Assembly: GCA_025210375.1 (NCBI GenBank)
Contig: JAOASB010000034.1
Span: 62,001 to 126,000, forward strand
Length of the DNA stretch: 64,000 nucleotides
Direction of reading: 5' to 3'
DNA from: Maledivibacter sp.
GTDB taxonomy: Bacteria > Bacillota > Clostridia > Peptostreptococcales > Caminicellaceae
Shown: positions 55,501-64,000 of the stretch, one piece after another
Numbering within the stretch: position 1 is the first letter of the stretch
Layout of the letters: each line of letters starts with the position of its first letter
Notes under the pieces: generated by a model
Database searches by the model: none
The model's input: the letters and a program-made list of their open reading frames with translations, nothing else
Told to the model about the DNA's origin: nothing
Made by a program: the position numbers and the translations under genes

Positions 55501-58402
55501 ATATATGTTTTCTGATTTTTTCTCCATTTTCATCTGTTTCATAGTGATATCTCTTTTTTTCAACTACATTTAGCTCATATTGATCCGTATCGTATTCTGT
55601 GTATATCCATCTATCGTTATCGATTTGCTGTCTAAAGTCCTCTAATTGCTCATAGGTTTCATCGTATTCATATTGGGTAATATGACCCAGTTCATCGATA
55701 TATTCCTCAAGTAATCCCAGGGAATATGATGGCCTACCTACCACTTCATTATCGTCATATTTCCAAGATACTTCCCTTTGACTGCTGTTACCCGACCCAT
55801 CATATAGGGTGGTGATCCTTCTTTCTGCCAGGAGATCATAGTGATATGAGGGATATTCTATTTCTTTTACAAGCTCACCGTTGTTTTCGTATATTTCCTC
55901 GGATTTTTTTAAGTGTTTTTTATCAAAGGTATATTTAATCTTAGTGTTTTGAGAGTCTGTGACCTCCGTGGAATATGTAAAGTTATTAGGAATTTCTTTT
56001 TTATTTTCGTATCCCTTAGAGTATCCAGTATAGTCATCTTCATAATGAAAGCTTTGTTTGTTATATGCTAGTGCTTTGTCAATATCTTCCCTTGAAGCCA
56101 TTCTATAGTATTCTCGTATTCCTTTGTCTCCTAAATTCACCTGGGCTTTTTCAAAATCATATCTAGTGGCTGAGCCCGTTGGATAGGTGATGCTTGTTAA
56201 ATTGGCAAATATATTTGTTTTGGATCTTGGTGACCTATCATCTAAATCCTTTGAGAAGAAGTTGAATCTACTACTGTCAAAGGAATAGTTTAGTGTTGTT
56301 GTTCTATCATTTTGGTCTATTATCCTTTTAAGTACATATTCATCGCTATACCCAGGTACTCTTTGTAGCATTAGTTTAATGTTATTTCCATCGGGGCTTT
56401 GGATATACATTGTTTTTTGTGATTCTACATAGTTGATGGTAACCCTTCTTCCCAGGGAGTCTATTATCCTATTTGGATACCTGTTTTCACCATCATATTG
56501 ATATTTTATTTCGTTTCCATGTCTATCCCTTGTACCTATTAGTCTTCCATCTTTGTCTAGATAGTCCCTTATGTCATGTTTATATCTTATGGCATATTTT
56601 GAGGCTTCTTCTCCGTTGCTAAAGTCATCATTATGTTCTAACCAAAGATCAGTAAGTGGATAGTCTACTATATCTACAGATTCCTCGGCTATTTCTCCAT
56701 GTTCATGTATTACATGGCCATTGCTATCCCTTTTAGTGGGTCTTGTAACCTTATAGATGGCTCCACTTCTTAAATGCACATATCCCTTTTTACCTTCTGA
56801 ATAACTTATCCCGGTTGTTTCTATGGATGGATGCCTAAAGGTCCATCCCGATCCAAGGTTATTGTTTTTTTCAGTGTATGTATCATCCCTTATTATGTTA
56901 TCTTCATCTACTATCTCCATTTCAGCATCGGGCTCATAGATTATATCTCCGATATACATTACTGCAAGGTGTTTTCCAGGACTCCCAGAAAAATAATATT
57001 TGATGCCATGGACAATGTTGTAATCCCCATTTCCATCTTGTCTAACTCTACTGCTGATAACAGGTTTATTTCCCGAGGGATTGATATAGTCCTCTGTATC
57101 ATGCTTTAACCAATCTAGTGCTTCGGATTCTGCATCGGATCTATCTTGATATTTTTTTGTACTTATGTTGTAATCGGTTTTATATTTATATATTGGATAG
57201 TCATCCCAATCCGTATGACTGCTGTTTATTAAGTCCCTTAAATCCTCATTGGGGGGTATAGAGTATGCTATACTTTTCTTTCTGAGTTTGTATCGATATA
57301 CCCTAAAATCTATATCACAATCTTCTTCGTAAAGTCCAGCGGTCTGGGAATTGTATCCTATTCCTAGGTTCAGATCTAATCCATTTCTTCCCGGTAGATT
57401 TAATAAATCAATGTTGTATGATAAAATACCGCTGCTTAGATTAATATTTTCCTGTTGATTTTTTTTGAAGTTAAAGGGTGATGTGAAGTACTTTTTGTAG
57501 TCTAAGAAGGAGGAGTTGTTTGATATATCCTTGATCCTCGATGACATCATCATCTCATTTCCTCTTCTTAGTCTACTTATATGATATGACTTTACTTTAT
57601 CCCTTATTTCTTTTAGGTTTAAGATGGCTCTTCCTTTATCTAGATTTAAAGCCCCCTCATTTATGTTGTAGTTGGGTAGTATTTGAGTTTCCCCAGGGCT
57701 TGATAGCCCCATAGCACCCTTTAAGCTTCTTTTTGTTTCATTATTACTAATTAAATTGTCATATTCTAAGCCAAGGGCCTTGGATACTAGATATGCGGAA
57801 AGAATATTTTTTGTGTTTTTTCCTTTAAATAGTTCTTCCTTAAACAAATCTATTTCTTCGATTGTAAAGTTGTAGCTATCCCTTATATATTCAAATACGC
57901 TTAGCTCATTTGTGGCTTCAAATAGGTTTGGAAAGACCTTCTTCATTCTTTCCATTTCCTCTATTGTGAAGCCATGCTCACTGACTAATACCGAGATGTT
58001 TATGGCTTCAATTAAGGAATGTCCCCTTTTTTCGCATTCTTCTAGATTGCTTTTAGATACCTCAAAGTGTTCACAGATTATCTTTTTATCTTCTTCCGAG
58101 GCTTCACTTAGGCTTTTAATGGTAAATACCTTTTCTATTGCTAGAGGAAGCTTTTCCTTATATTTGTTTGGATCAACCTCTTCTTCTTCCATGTCATCCC
58201 AATCTAAATCATCATCCTCGTCTTCATATGGGGTACTTTTTGGTATAGTTTTATTATCATCTTTTTGTATTTTATTATTACCAGTATTATCCGGTATGGT
58301 ATTATCTGCATATGCAGTAACTGGGGATAAGCCATATGTAAATATTAATGTTGTCATTAATATTATGGCCATGAGCTTTGAGTAGTTTTTGTTTATTATC
58401 AA
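52565..58402 (-). CDS. Secreted RHS/YD-repeat polymorphic toxin
   Basis: 1945 aa. Signal peptide (about 1-32, LMAIILMTTLIFTYGLSPVTAYA), a long N-terminal region, then many YD repeats (GRLIKNEE.., YDYDKLNRL..) that build the RHS shell, the core with NGHGDVVKIVD, YLRARYYDPVIGRFVSKD and the closing YVDPSGH near 1735. The variable tip of about 200 residues ends with RHAVDRMQPSGM and a stretch with GRSISPTYVDDVLKNG; it is possibly a small RNase-type fold, but that is a guess. TTG start at 58402 is set by AGGAGG. It follows the FN3/RCC1 gene by 32 nt, and a 73-aa immunity candidate follows. Confidence 0.9.
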   Translation of the reverse strand: MIINKNYSKLMAIILMTTLIFTYGLSPVTAYADNTIPDNTGNNKIQKDDNKTIPKSTPYEDEDDDLDWDDMEEEEVDPNKYKEKLPLAIEKVFTIKSLSEASEEDKKIICEHFEVSKSNLEECEKRGHSLIEAINISVLVSEHGFTIEEMERMKKVFPNLFEATNELSVFEYIRDSYNFTIEEIDLFKEELFKGKNTKNILSAYLVSKALGLEYDNLISNNETKRSLKGAMGLSSPGETQILPNYNINEGALNLDKGRAILNLKEIRDKVKSYHISRLRRGNEMMMSSRIKDISNNSSFLDYKKYFTSPFNFKKNQQENINLSSGILSYNIDLLNLPGRNGLDLNLGIGYNSQTAGLYEEDCDIDFRVYRYKLRKKSIAYSIPPNEDLRDLINSSHTDWDDYPIYKYKTDYNISTKKYQDRSDAESEALDWLKHDTEDYINPSGNKPVISSRVRQDGNGDYNIVHGIKYYFSGSPGKHLAVMYIGDIIYEPDAEMEIVDEDNIIRDDTYTEKNNNLGSGWTFRHPSIETTGISYSEGKKGYVHLRSGAIYKVTRPTKRDSNGHVIHEHGEIAEESVDIVDYPLTDLWLEHNDDFSNGEEASKYAIRYKHDIRDYLDKDGRLIGTRDRHGNEIKYQYDGENRYPNRIIDSLGRRVTINYVESQKTMYIQSPDGNNIKLMLQRVPGYSDEYVLKRIIDQNDRTTTLNYSFDSSRFNFFSKDLDDRSPRSKTNIFANLTSITYPTGSATRYDFEKAQVNLGDKGIREYYRMASREDIDKALAYNKQSFHYEDDYTGYSKGYENKKEIPNNFTYSTEVTDSQNTKIKYTFDKKHLKKSEEIYENNGELVKEIEYPSYHYDLLAERRITTLYDGSGNSSQREVSWKYDDNEVVGRPSYSLGLLEEYIDELGHITQYEYDETYEQLEDFRQQIDNDRWIYTEYDTDQYELNVVEKKRYHYETDENGEKIRKHIYEYYPDHDSYGNTLKKQLKMEDRTRIEENYEYSSSFKSAYLTKKTINVKDYNGNIKTITERYNYDLNTGRLLSTTDGENNKTTYEYDKLGRTTKVINPDSSFKQITYDDTTNKVTITLENGHKVRQIFDGLGRLIKNEELREGSTNSWITLEENKYNSLSRLEWTKDANENKTSYQYDIFGRITRITNPDSTYKQIKYYDIENKKVEIDEEGNEYITIYDKVGNLKEERIKPTNSIQYITKYDHDYLGKITSTRDARGNRTYYRYDDLGRLIEVENPRGEKTSYQYNNQDKIKKITMKEYGNGNSLNKEIIREREYDELGRVIKSYEPYDKVAGAKDKVTKLAYNLAGNIDHTIDMENQRISYTYDSLGRILTQTAKTKGGSTDSQTSYNYNNLNTQNIMLVTDKSGTTTYEYYKNGRLKKQSLPDDTNKYTLYSYYEGGNLRDITDPFGLKTEYTYDTRNRTDLIKVDGKTFNYDYHNDGMISTLTYPNTSIKTQYDYYDTNQLKTLKNKIESQIDSNSYDYDGNGNLSLIKENNITTSYDYDKLNRLREITKPNNKTIDYSYDARGNRKEISSDTKGAIDHLVSQTSRELKYNPLNQLVEYKSGENTYQYQYNHRGLRTEKITREKTTKYHNDMLGRTIAETDKDGNVTAQNIWGHKPLARKINGKYYYYLYNGHGDVVKIVDGSGNIVNRYKYDEWGNILEETEQIENPIKYAGEYFDEESSMYYLRARYYDPVIGRFVSKDSYEGTLTNPLSMNQYMYCYNNPLMYVDPSGHNPILMKLVEIAETSLPQILNEAQMLVYQYGPEIQQGGQYVLEYGSEIVHTAKNKIGEGIKYLKDKISGSPNSDLGLSMYSKETSNSKQLWGKWSDYEKVTIDGREYAKIGDKYYTRHAVDRMQPSGMRYSSTTDGRVGASRIYDVETIDYGRSISPTYVDDVLKNGTLIDTQTVDGVVRQVWESGSVQVVTEGDIVITIMTK

Positions 58403-58434
58403 ACTAAGTCCTCCTTTGTGTTATGTTTGAGAAG

Positions 58435-61400
58435 CTATTTCTGATTTATCCTTAATATATTGCCGTTGTTGTCGTAGATAAATTCGTAAATGATAGTGTT
58501 TGTGAGCTTGTTTTTGATTGTTTTTAGTTCGTTTTTGTCATCGTATTCGTAGATTAATGCTGGGGAGTTTCCTAGATCTACTATGGGTCCGGATTTTTTC
58601 ACTTTGAAGTTAACTGTTTTTTGTAGCCCCTTGTATGGCCATCCATTTAAAATTATGAACGTAATGGTATGGTCACCTTCCGATAATGTGCTAATATTCA
58701 CAGGGGTAAAGGTTACTTTTTCTTCAAAAGAAGTTTCCGATACTGTTTTCGTATCCTTTGGAGTGGATTCTTGATCAATGTAGTAAAAGCACGTAGAGAA
58801 ACTATTATCTCTGCTTATAATAGAGATAGTTGGTTTAAACTCATTAACATACTTAGTAAAAAGTTCACCATTTTGAGGTGATATAGGAATTATCGCTAAG
58901 GCTGGATAAATAACCAATATAGGTTTTGATGTCCCAAATAGACAACCATCTCCTAGCTGTCCATAGTTATTATTTCCCCATGTCCACACTGTTCCATCTT
59001 CTCTTAGGGCTATACTGTGCTTCCATCCTCCTGCTACTTCTTTTATTTCACTTAAGCCTCTTACTTTCACCGGCACACTTCTATGTGTCATGGTTTCATC
59101 TCCTAGCTGACCTTCCCTATTGTCTCCCCATGTCCACACCGTTCCATCTTCTCTTAAGGCTATACAGTGCCCCCCTGCTCCCACTGCTATAGCCTTTACT
59201 TCACTTAAGTTTTTTACTCGTATAGGACTACTTCTATCTATTGTTGTTCCATCTCCTAGCTGTCCATTTCTATTATCTCCCCATGTCCATACTGTTCCGT
59301 CTTCCCTTAGGGCTATGCTATGGTTCATGCCTGCTGCTACTGCCTTTATTTCCCATAATCTCCTAACCTCCTGTGGAATACTTCTATTTACTGTGGTTCC
59401 ATCACCCAACTGACCACCACTATTCTTTCCCCATGTCCATACTGTTCCATCTTCCTTTAGGGCTATGCTATGCCCCCATCCCGCTGCCACTGCCTTCACT
59501 TCACTTAATCTACTTAAATCCTCTGGAATACAGCTATCCCTTGTGGTTCCATTTCCCAGCTGTCCATAGCTATTAGATCCCCATGTACATACTTTTCCAT
59601 CTTCCCTTAGGGCTATGCTATAGCCTCCTCCTGCTGCTACCGCCTTTACTTCTTCACTTATCCTTGCACTTTGCGGAGTATATCTGCCTATAGTGGTTCC
59701 GTCTCCTAGCTGACCATATATATTCCATCCCCATGCCCATACTGTTCCATCTTCTGTCAAGGCTAAGCTATGGAAAACTCCCCCTGCTACTGCTTTTACT
59801 CCATTTAGTATACTCTCCTCCACTGGAATACTTCTATTTATTGTGGTTCCATCTCCTAGCTGTCCATAACTATTGATTCCCCATGTATATACCGTTCCAT
59901 CTTCCTTTACACCTAGGCTGTGACCCCATCCTCCTGCTACTGCTTTCACTCCACTTAAATCACTTACCTGCACTGGAGTACTTCTCTGTGTTCTTCTTCC
60001 ATCCCCCAGTTGACCATACTCATTATCTCCCCATGCCCATACTATTCCATATTCCTTTAAGGCTATGCTATGATTTCTTCCTCCTGACACTGCTTTTACT
60101 CCATCTAGGCTGCTTACCTGCACCGGCACACCTCGATCCGTTGTGTTTTTATCTCCTAACTGGCCTTTATTATTTCTCCCCCATGTCCATACCGTTCCAT
60201 CCTCCCTTAAGGCTATGCTGTGTCGTCCTCCTGCTGATACTGCTTTTACTCCACTTAAGTCACTTATCTGTACCGGAATACTTCTATCTATTGTGGTTCC
60301 ATTTCCTAGCTGTCCGTCACTGTTATCTCCCCATGTCCATACTGTTTCATCCTCCCTTAAGGCTATGCTGTGATAATGTCCTGCTGATACTGCCTTTACT
60401 TCATTTAGGTCACTTACCTGTACCGGAATGCTTCTATCTGTTATGGTTCCATCTCCTAGCTGTCCGTCACTGTTATCTCCCCATGTCCATACTGTTCCAT
60501 CTTCTTTTAAAGCTATACTGTGATTCATTCCTCCTACTACTGCTTTCACTCCACTTAGTCCACTTACCTTAGCTGGTATACTTCTATCGGTTGCGGCTCC
60601 ATCCCCTAACTGACCGTCATTGTTATCTCCCCATGTCCATACTGTTCCATCTTCCTTTAGGGCTATGCTGTGGTTGTATCCTCCCGACACTGCTTTTACT
60701 CCACTCAGCCCCCTCACCTTTACTGGAATATATCTATTTGCTATGGTTCCATCCCCCAGCTGACCATCACTATTATTTCCCCATGTCCATACTGTTCCAT
60801 CTTCTTTTAGGGCTATGCTGTGATTGCTTCCTGATGATACTGCTTTTACTCCACTTAGGTTTCTTACCTTTACCGGAGTCCCACTATTTTTTGTTGTTCC
60901 ATCCCCTAGCTGACCGTAGCCATTATATCCCCATGTCCATACTATTCCTTTATCGTCAAGGGCTAAAGTATGATCATAATAGGCATGTACTTGAACAATT
61001 TCACCCATTTCCTCTGGAATATTCCCTAGTGAATCTTTCGATTTGATATTATTACCCTCATATGGGGATTGATCCAGGGACATTTGAGGAATTGTTTTCG
61101 ACCCATTGTTAGTATCTATTCCTAATGAATCCTTCCACAGATCTCTATATATGGGATGATCAATAATTTCCATGATAATATTTGGTGGAATATTTTTAGG
61201 AATTTCATCTTCATATAGTTTGTGTCTTAGCTTCCTTGGAGGTGTGTTAACTATGTCCTTCCAATAATCTGGGTCTTGTTCTATAATTTTTTTTAGCTCT
61301 GGCATAAGCATTTCAAGCTCTTGCATTAAATTTTGTATCTGTATATCCCTGAATATATCAATAGTTCCTTTCCCCTGTTCTGTAATCACTTCTAAAGGAT

Positions 61401-63516
61401 TACTTGAACTTAATACTTTTCCTGATTCATCCTTTGTGACTACTGAGAATAGGTATGCTGTGTTGGGGGATAAATCTTTAGCTATGTAATTAGTATCATG
61501 CACTGTATCCACCAAGGTATCCACCAAGGTATCTCCCATATATATATCATAAATTACTTCTCCATGGGGATTATCTACTTTATCCCATGTTAATTCTGCC
61601 GTTGTGTCTGTAGTTGCAGTAGTAACTAGATTTTGTAATGCTGAATTGTTTAGTATTACTTCTAGAGGATTACTTGCTTCCGATAGGTTATCCTTTGCAT
61701 CCCTTGCTTTTACTGTGAAGATATATGATATATCTGGTGCTAATCCAATAACTTTGAAGTGGGTATCCCTTGCTTTACCGACTAGTTCTGTATTCTTATA
61801 TATTTCGTATTCCTTTATTTCCACATCGGTCCTTGGCTTTTGCCATGATATATCCACTGTGTTATCAGTATTTATGGTGTATGTTAGGTTTTGAGGTACT
61901 TGTGATGCATTAGTTTCTTCTATTATATCGGTGGTAATTTCTACTGTATTACTTTTACTTATATTTTTACCTTCTACATCCTTTGCCTTTACGAAGTAGG
62001 AATATGTCATTTGTGGCTGTACCCCATTGTCCGTGTAGATTACGTCAGTAGTTATTCCCAGCTTTGTTTCGTTACGATATATTTCGTATTCTAATATATT
62101 AGCTTTATTTGTTGAGTTTACCCATGATAGTTCTACTGATTTATCTGTAATTTTTAATGCAACTAGATTTATTGTTTCTGGCTCTATTTCAGCCTCTATA
62201 TCATCACCGGTTTCTAAATCAGTTAAGATGACTTCCACGGAATTACTTGCTCCGGATAAACTGCCTTCCTTATCCTTGGCTTTAACTGTAAATACATATG
62301 GTTTATCAGTAATTAATCCTTTTACTGTAAAGTGGGTATCCCCTGTTGTATAGACTAATTCTCCATCATCATATATTTCATATTCATTTATTTCATCATT
62401 ATTGGCTTCGGTTTCTTTTTCCCAAGATAAGTCAACTGAATTGTCTTCATTTATCCTATATGCTAAGTTCTTCGGTGCAGTAGGGATTTTAGAATCCTCT
62501 ATTGGCTTTGTAGTAACTTTAAGGGTATTACTCCTTGCAATATCCTTTCCTTCTGAGTCCTTTGCCCTTATCATATATGAGTATGTGGTTTCTGGTTGTA
62601 CCTCACCGTCTGGATAGTTTAAATCAGTGGTTGTTTTAAGCTTTATTTCGTCACGGTATATTTCATACTGGGCTACATCGGATATATCCCCGTACTTATC
62701 CCATGATAGCTCTATAATTGTATCCGTAACCCTAGATGTGGTTAGATTTATTGACTTTGAAATATTTTCATTATTACTCTCTATTTCTTCATTGTCTGCA
62801 TTTTGATCCTTTATATTTTCTTCATCTAGATTCTCATTATCTTCTGAATTAGTTATAGCTACTTCCACAGAATTGCTTAGCTCTGACTCATTACCAGCTC
62901 CATCCACTGCTTTTACAGCAAATGTATATGCTGTATCTGATATTACATCCCTCACTGTAAAGTGGGTATCCCCTGTTGTGTAGGCTAATTGTCCATGATT
63001 ATATACTTCATATTCCTTTATCCCCTTATCATCCTTTGATTCTTCCCATGACAACTTTATTGAATTATCGCTACCTATGACATATGTTAAGTTTTGCGGT
63101 GCTGTAGGTGCCTTAGTATCCTCCATGGGCTCCGTAGTAACTTCTAGAGTATTACTGCCTCCAATATTATTCCCTTGTTCATCCTTTGCCTTTATCCTAT
63201 AGGAATATGTGATTTCTGGGTCTACTTCATTGTCCGTGTAGTCTAAATCATCGGTTGCATCAAGCTTCACTTCATCACGGTATATTTCGTATTCTGCTAT
63301 ATCGACTTCCTCTGTAGCAGCTTTCCATGACAGTTCTATGCCCTTATCTGTTTTTGATATTAGTTTTAGTATAATGGATATTTCTTGATAGTCTGTGTGT
63401 ACTTCCTCTGCATACACCCTAATATCTTGAGCTAAAAAGGGTGACCCAAGAACTATGCTTTGAAATATAAATACTACTGCAATAAAAATTGTTACTAGTT
63501 TCCTAAACCTATACAT
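58435..63516 (-). CDS. Secreted FN3/RCC1-repeat protein, partner of the RHS toxin
   Basis: 1693 aa from ATG 63516 (GGAGG 6 nt upstream; ATG 63522 touches the site). Signal peptide at about 1-37. Seven fibronectin type III domains follow (to about 710), in three alternating pairs plus one. A helical linker holds a few prolines and tryptophans, then 14 RCC1 repeats of about 51 aa, each with a GxNxxGQLGDGT motif and HSIALKEDG, predicted to form one or two beta propellers. The end carries a YD-type stretch (YEFIYDNNGNILRINQK) like an RHS repeat. Same operon as the RHS gene. Likely a surface or adhesive protein; role in toxin delivery is only inferred. Confidence 0.88.
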   Translation of the reverse strand: MYRFRKLVTIFIAVVFIFQSIVLGSPFLAQDIRVYAEEVHTDYQEISIILKLISKTDKGIELSWKAATEEVDIAEYEIYRDEVKLDATDDLDYTDNEVDPEITYSYRIKAKDEQGNNIGGSNTLEVTTEPMEDTKAPTAPQNLTYVIGSDNSIKLSWEESKDDKGIKEYEVYNHGQLAYTTGDTHFTVRDVISDTAYTFAVKAVDGAGNESELSNSVEVAITNSEDNENLDEENIKDQNADNEEIESNNENISKSINLTTSRVTDTIIELSWDKYGDISDVAQYEIYRDEIKLKTTTDLNYPDGEVQPETTYSYMIRAKDSEGKDIARSNTLKVTTKPIEDSKIPTAPKNLAYRINEDNSVDLSWEKETEANNDEINEYEIYDDGELVYTTGDTHFTVKGLITDKPYVFTVKAKDKEGSLSGASNSVEVILTDLETGDDIEAEIEPETINLVALKITDKSVELSWVNSTNKANILEYEIYRNETKLGITTDVIYTDNGVQPQMTYSYFVKAKDVEGKNISKSNTVEITTDIIEETNASQVPQNLTYTINTDNTVDISWQKPRTDVEIKEYEIYKNTELVGKARDTHFKVIGLAPDISYIFTVKARDAKDNLSEASNPLEVILNNSALQNLVTTATTDTTAELTWDKVDNPHGEVIYDIYMGDTLVDTLVDTVHDTNYIAKDLSPNTAYLFSVVTKDESGKVLSSSNPLEVITEQGKGTIDIFRDIQIQNLMQELEMLMPELKKIIEQDPDYWKDIVNTPPRKLRHKLYEDEIPKNIPPNIIMEIIDHPIYRDLWKDSLGIDTNNGSKTIPQMSLDQSPYEGNNIKSKDSLGNIPEEMGEIVQVHAYYDHTLALDDKGIVWTWGYNGYGQLGDGTTKNSGTPVKVRNLSGVKAVSSGSNHSIALKEDGTVWTWGNNSDGQLGDGTIANRYIPVKVRGLSGVKAVSGGYNHSIALKEDGTVWTWGDNNDGQLGDGAATDRSIPAKVSGLSGVKAVVGGMNHSIALKEDGTVWTWGDNSDGQLGDGTITDRSIPVQVSDLNEVKAVSAGHYHSIALREDETVWTWGDNSDGQLGNGTTIDRSIPVQISDLSGVKAVSAGGRHSIALREDGTVWTWGRNNKGQLGDKNTTDRGVPVQVSSLDGVKAVSGGRNHSIALKEYGIVWAWGDNEYGQLGDGRRTQRSTPVQVSDLSGVKAVAGGWGHSLGVKEDGTVYTWGINSYGQLGDGTTINRSIPVEESILNGVKAVAGGVFHSLALTEDGTVWAWGWNIYGQLGDGTTIGRYTPQSARISEEVKAVAAGGGYSIALREDGKVCTWGSNSYGQLGNGTTRDSCIPEDLSRLSEVKAVAAGWGHSIALKEDGTVWTWGKNSGGQLGDGTTVNRSIPQEVRRLWEIKAVAAGMNHSIALREDGTVWTWGDNRNGQLGDGTTIDRSSPIRVKNLSEVKAIAVGAGGHCIALREDGTVWTWGDNREGQLGDETMTHRSVPVKVRGLSEIKEVAGGWKHSIALREDGTVWTWGNNNYGQLGDGCLFGTSKPILVIYPALAIIPISPQNGELFTKYVNEFKPTISIISRDNSFSTCFYYIDQESTPKDTKTVSETSFEEKVTFTPVNISTLSEGDHTITFIILNGWPYKGLQKTVNFKVKKSGPIVDLGNSPALIYEYDDKNELKTIKNKLTNTIIYEFIYDNNGNILRINQK

Positions 63517-63560
63517 CTTCATCCTCCTTCGTGAAAATTCTTCAATTTTTTCATGATGAT

Positions 63561-63588
63561 TTTATATTTTACCAAATTGTTATGTCAT
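63561..63588 (-). promoter_or_regulatory. Putative promoter of the FN3/RCC1-RHS operon
   Basis: Minus-strand ATGACA (63583-63588) and TATAAA (63561-63566), 16 nt apart, about 45 nt before the start codon. Read by eye. Confidence 0.45.
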
Positions 63589-63708
63589 ATTTTGTAATTT
63601 TTAGTTGTCGAATATTACTTTTTGATTTTTTTTATTATTTAGTAATTATTTTCATTTACTAAAAATAGATGTAAGTATAATGAAAATAGTATCGAGAAAT
63701 AGCTCAAT

Positions 63709-63750
63709 AAAAAAGTCAGTATCCCTCTTAAGGGCTATACTGACTTTTTT
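63709..63750. terminator. Bidirectional terminator right of the toxin operon
   Basis: Perfect 14-bp outer stem AAAAAAGTCAGTAT / ATACTGACTTTTTT with an inner CCCT / AGGG stem. Runs of A and T on both sides allow termination in either direction. Confidence 0.8.
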
Positions 63751-64000
63751 ATCAAAGTAAAATTTATTTAAAAAAGAAAAAAGATGGCTAACGACAACCA
63801 TCTTTCCTTCGTTACATTGTATAATGCAACTACTATGAACACCACATAATATAATAAATTTACAGAAAAAGAACAACAGGTAATCAACTTTAATCTGTAT
63901 CACATAGAATCACCAGCCAATGCCTTAGATATTTTACCGAGGGAAAAAAGACTATAAGCCTAATGACTTACATACTTGAAACTCTAAGGTTTGGAATATT
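63751..64000. other. Right-edge stretch with a minus-strand terminator
   Basis: An AAAGATGG / CCATCTTT stem (63780-63805) followed on the minus strand by TTTTTTC suggests that a gene or RNA beyond the right edge ends here. Short frames on both strands have no ribosome site. I recognise nothing else in it. Confidence 0.4.

Noticed and set aside
58926..61046. Several long plus-strand frames opposite the RCC1 repeats
   Set aside because: They are out-of-frame shadows created by the tandem RCC1 repeat; composition is leucine/histidine/proline-rich and repetitive.
63652..63903. 83-aa minus-strand frame near the right end
   Set aside because: It reads through two terminator hairpins (63709-63750 and 63780-63805), has no ribosome site and looks like translated repeat DNA.
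63904..64000. Short plus-strand frame ending ANALDILPREKRL
   Set aside because: No start codon with a ribosome site and a stop codon shortly upstream; not supportable at the window edge.

Overview
The window reads as one contiguous stretch of a low-GC, endospore-forming Firmicute of the class Clostridia. Spore genes (ylbJ, an alpha/beta-type SASP, spoIVA, the YIEGIA pair), the Firmicute orders fakA-asp23-rpmB and prpC-prkC-rsgA-rpe-thiN, strong AGGAGG ribosome sites, TTG/GTG starts and A/T-rich intergenic DNA all point that way. I cannot name the genus; Tissierellales or Peptostreptococcales relatives are plausible. Almost everything from 3 kb to the right end lies on the minus strand; the clear exceptions are tmcAL-ylbJ, rpmB, rqcH and a broken gerAB fragment.

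Layout. (1) 0.3-9.8 kb: tmcAL and ylbJ (+), then rsmD-coaD-coiled-coil protein, a SASP gene, recG, fakA-asp23 (all -) and rpmB (+). (2) 9.9-26 kb: a palindromic repeat cluster, two tiny paralogous membrane proteins, then a long minus-strand housekeeping run read from right to left: yicC-remA-gmk-rpoZ-coaBC-priA-def-fmt-DUF116-yugP-rsmB, then prpC-prkC-rsgA-rpe-thiN. rlmN is missing from its usual place between rsmB and prpC. (3) 26-45 kb: dapF, rqcH (+), pyrR, rluD, a TraR/DksA protein, mtnN, the division group HlyD-like/ylmE-sepF-yggT-ylmH-divIVA, tRNA-Pro(GGG), spoIVA-gpsA-der, a DUF512 radical-SAM protein and the YIEGIA pair. (4) 45-64 kb: accessory DNA with a chemoreceptor, repeat-rich non-coding DNA, a decapitated gerAB, and a polymorphic-toxin locus. 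That locus has a 1945-aa secreted RHS protein, a 1693-aa secreted FN3/RCC1 protein, three small candidate immunity proteins, and two displaced RHS tip cassettes bordered by palindromic repeats.

The core genes serve translation (def, fmt, rsmB, rsmD, rpmB, der, rsgA, rqcH, tRNA-Pro), CoA and nucleotide supply (coaD, coaBC, gmk, pyrR), DNA replication and repair (priA, recG), division and envelope control (divIVA, sepF, prkC/prpC) and sporulation.

The most unusual signals are these. A roughly 125-151 bp palindromic element occurs three times, each time between two exact copies of a different terminator-like hairpin, as if the hairpin were its duplicated target. The RHS cassette array has 72-bp palindromes that break the same RHS codon twice. 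Long AT-rich hairpins abut the Shine-Dalgarno sites of two sporulation membrane-protein genes. Family and domain names come from reading motifs by eye and from memory; no searches were run.
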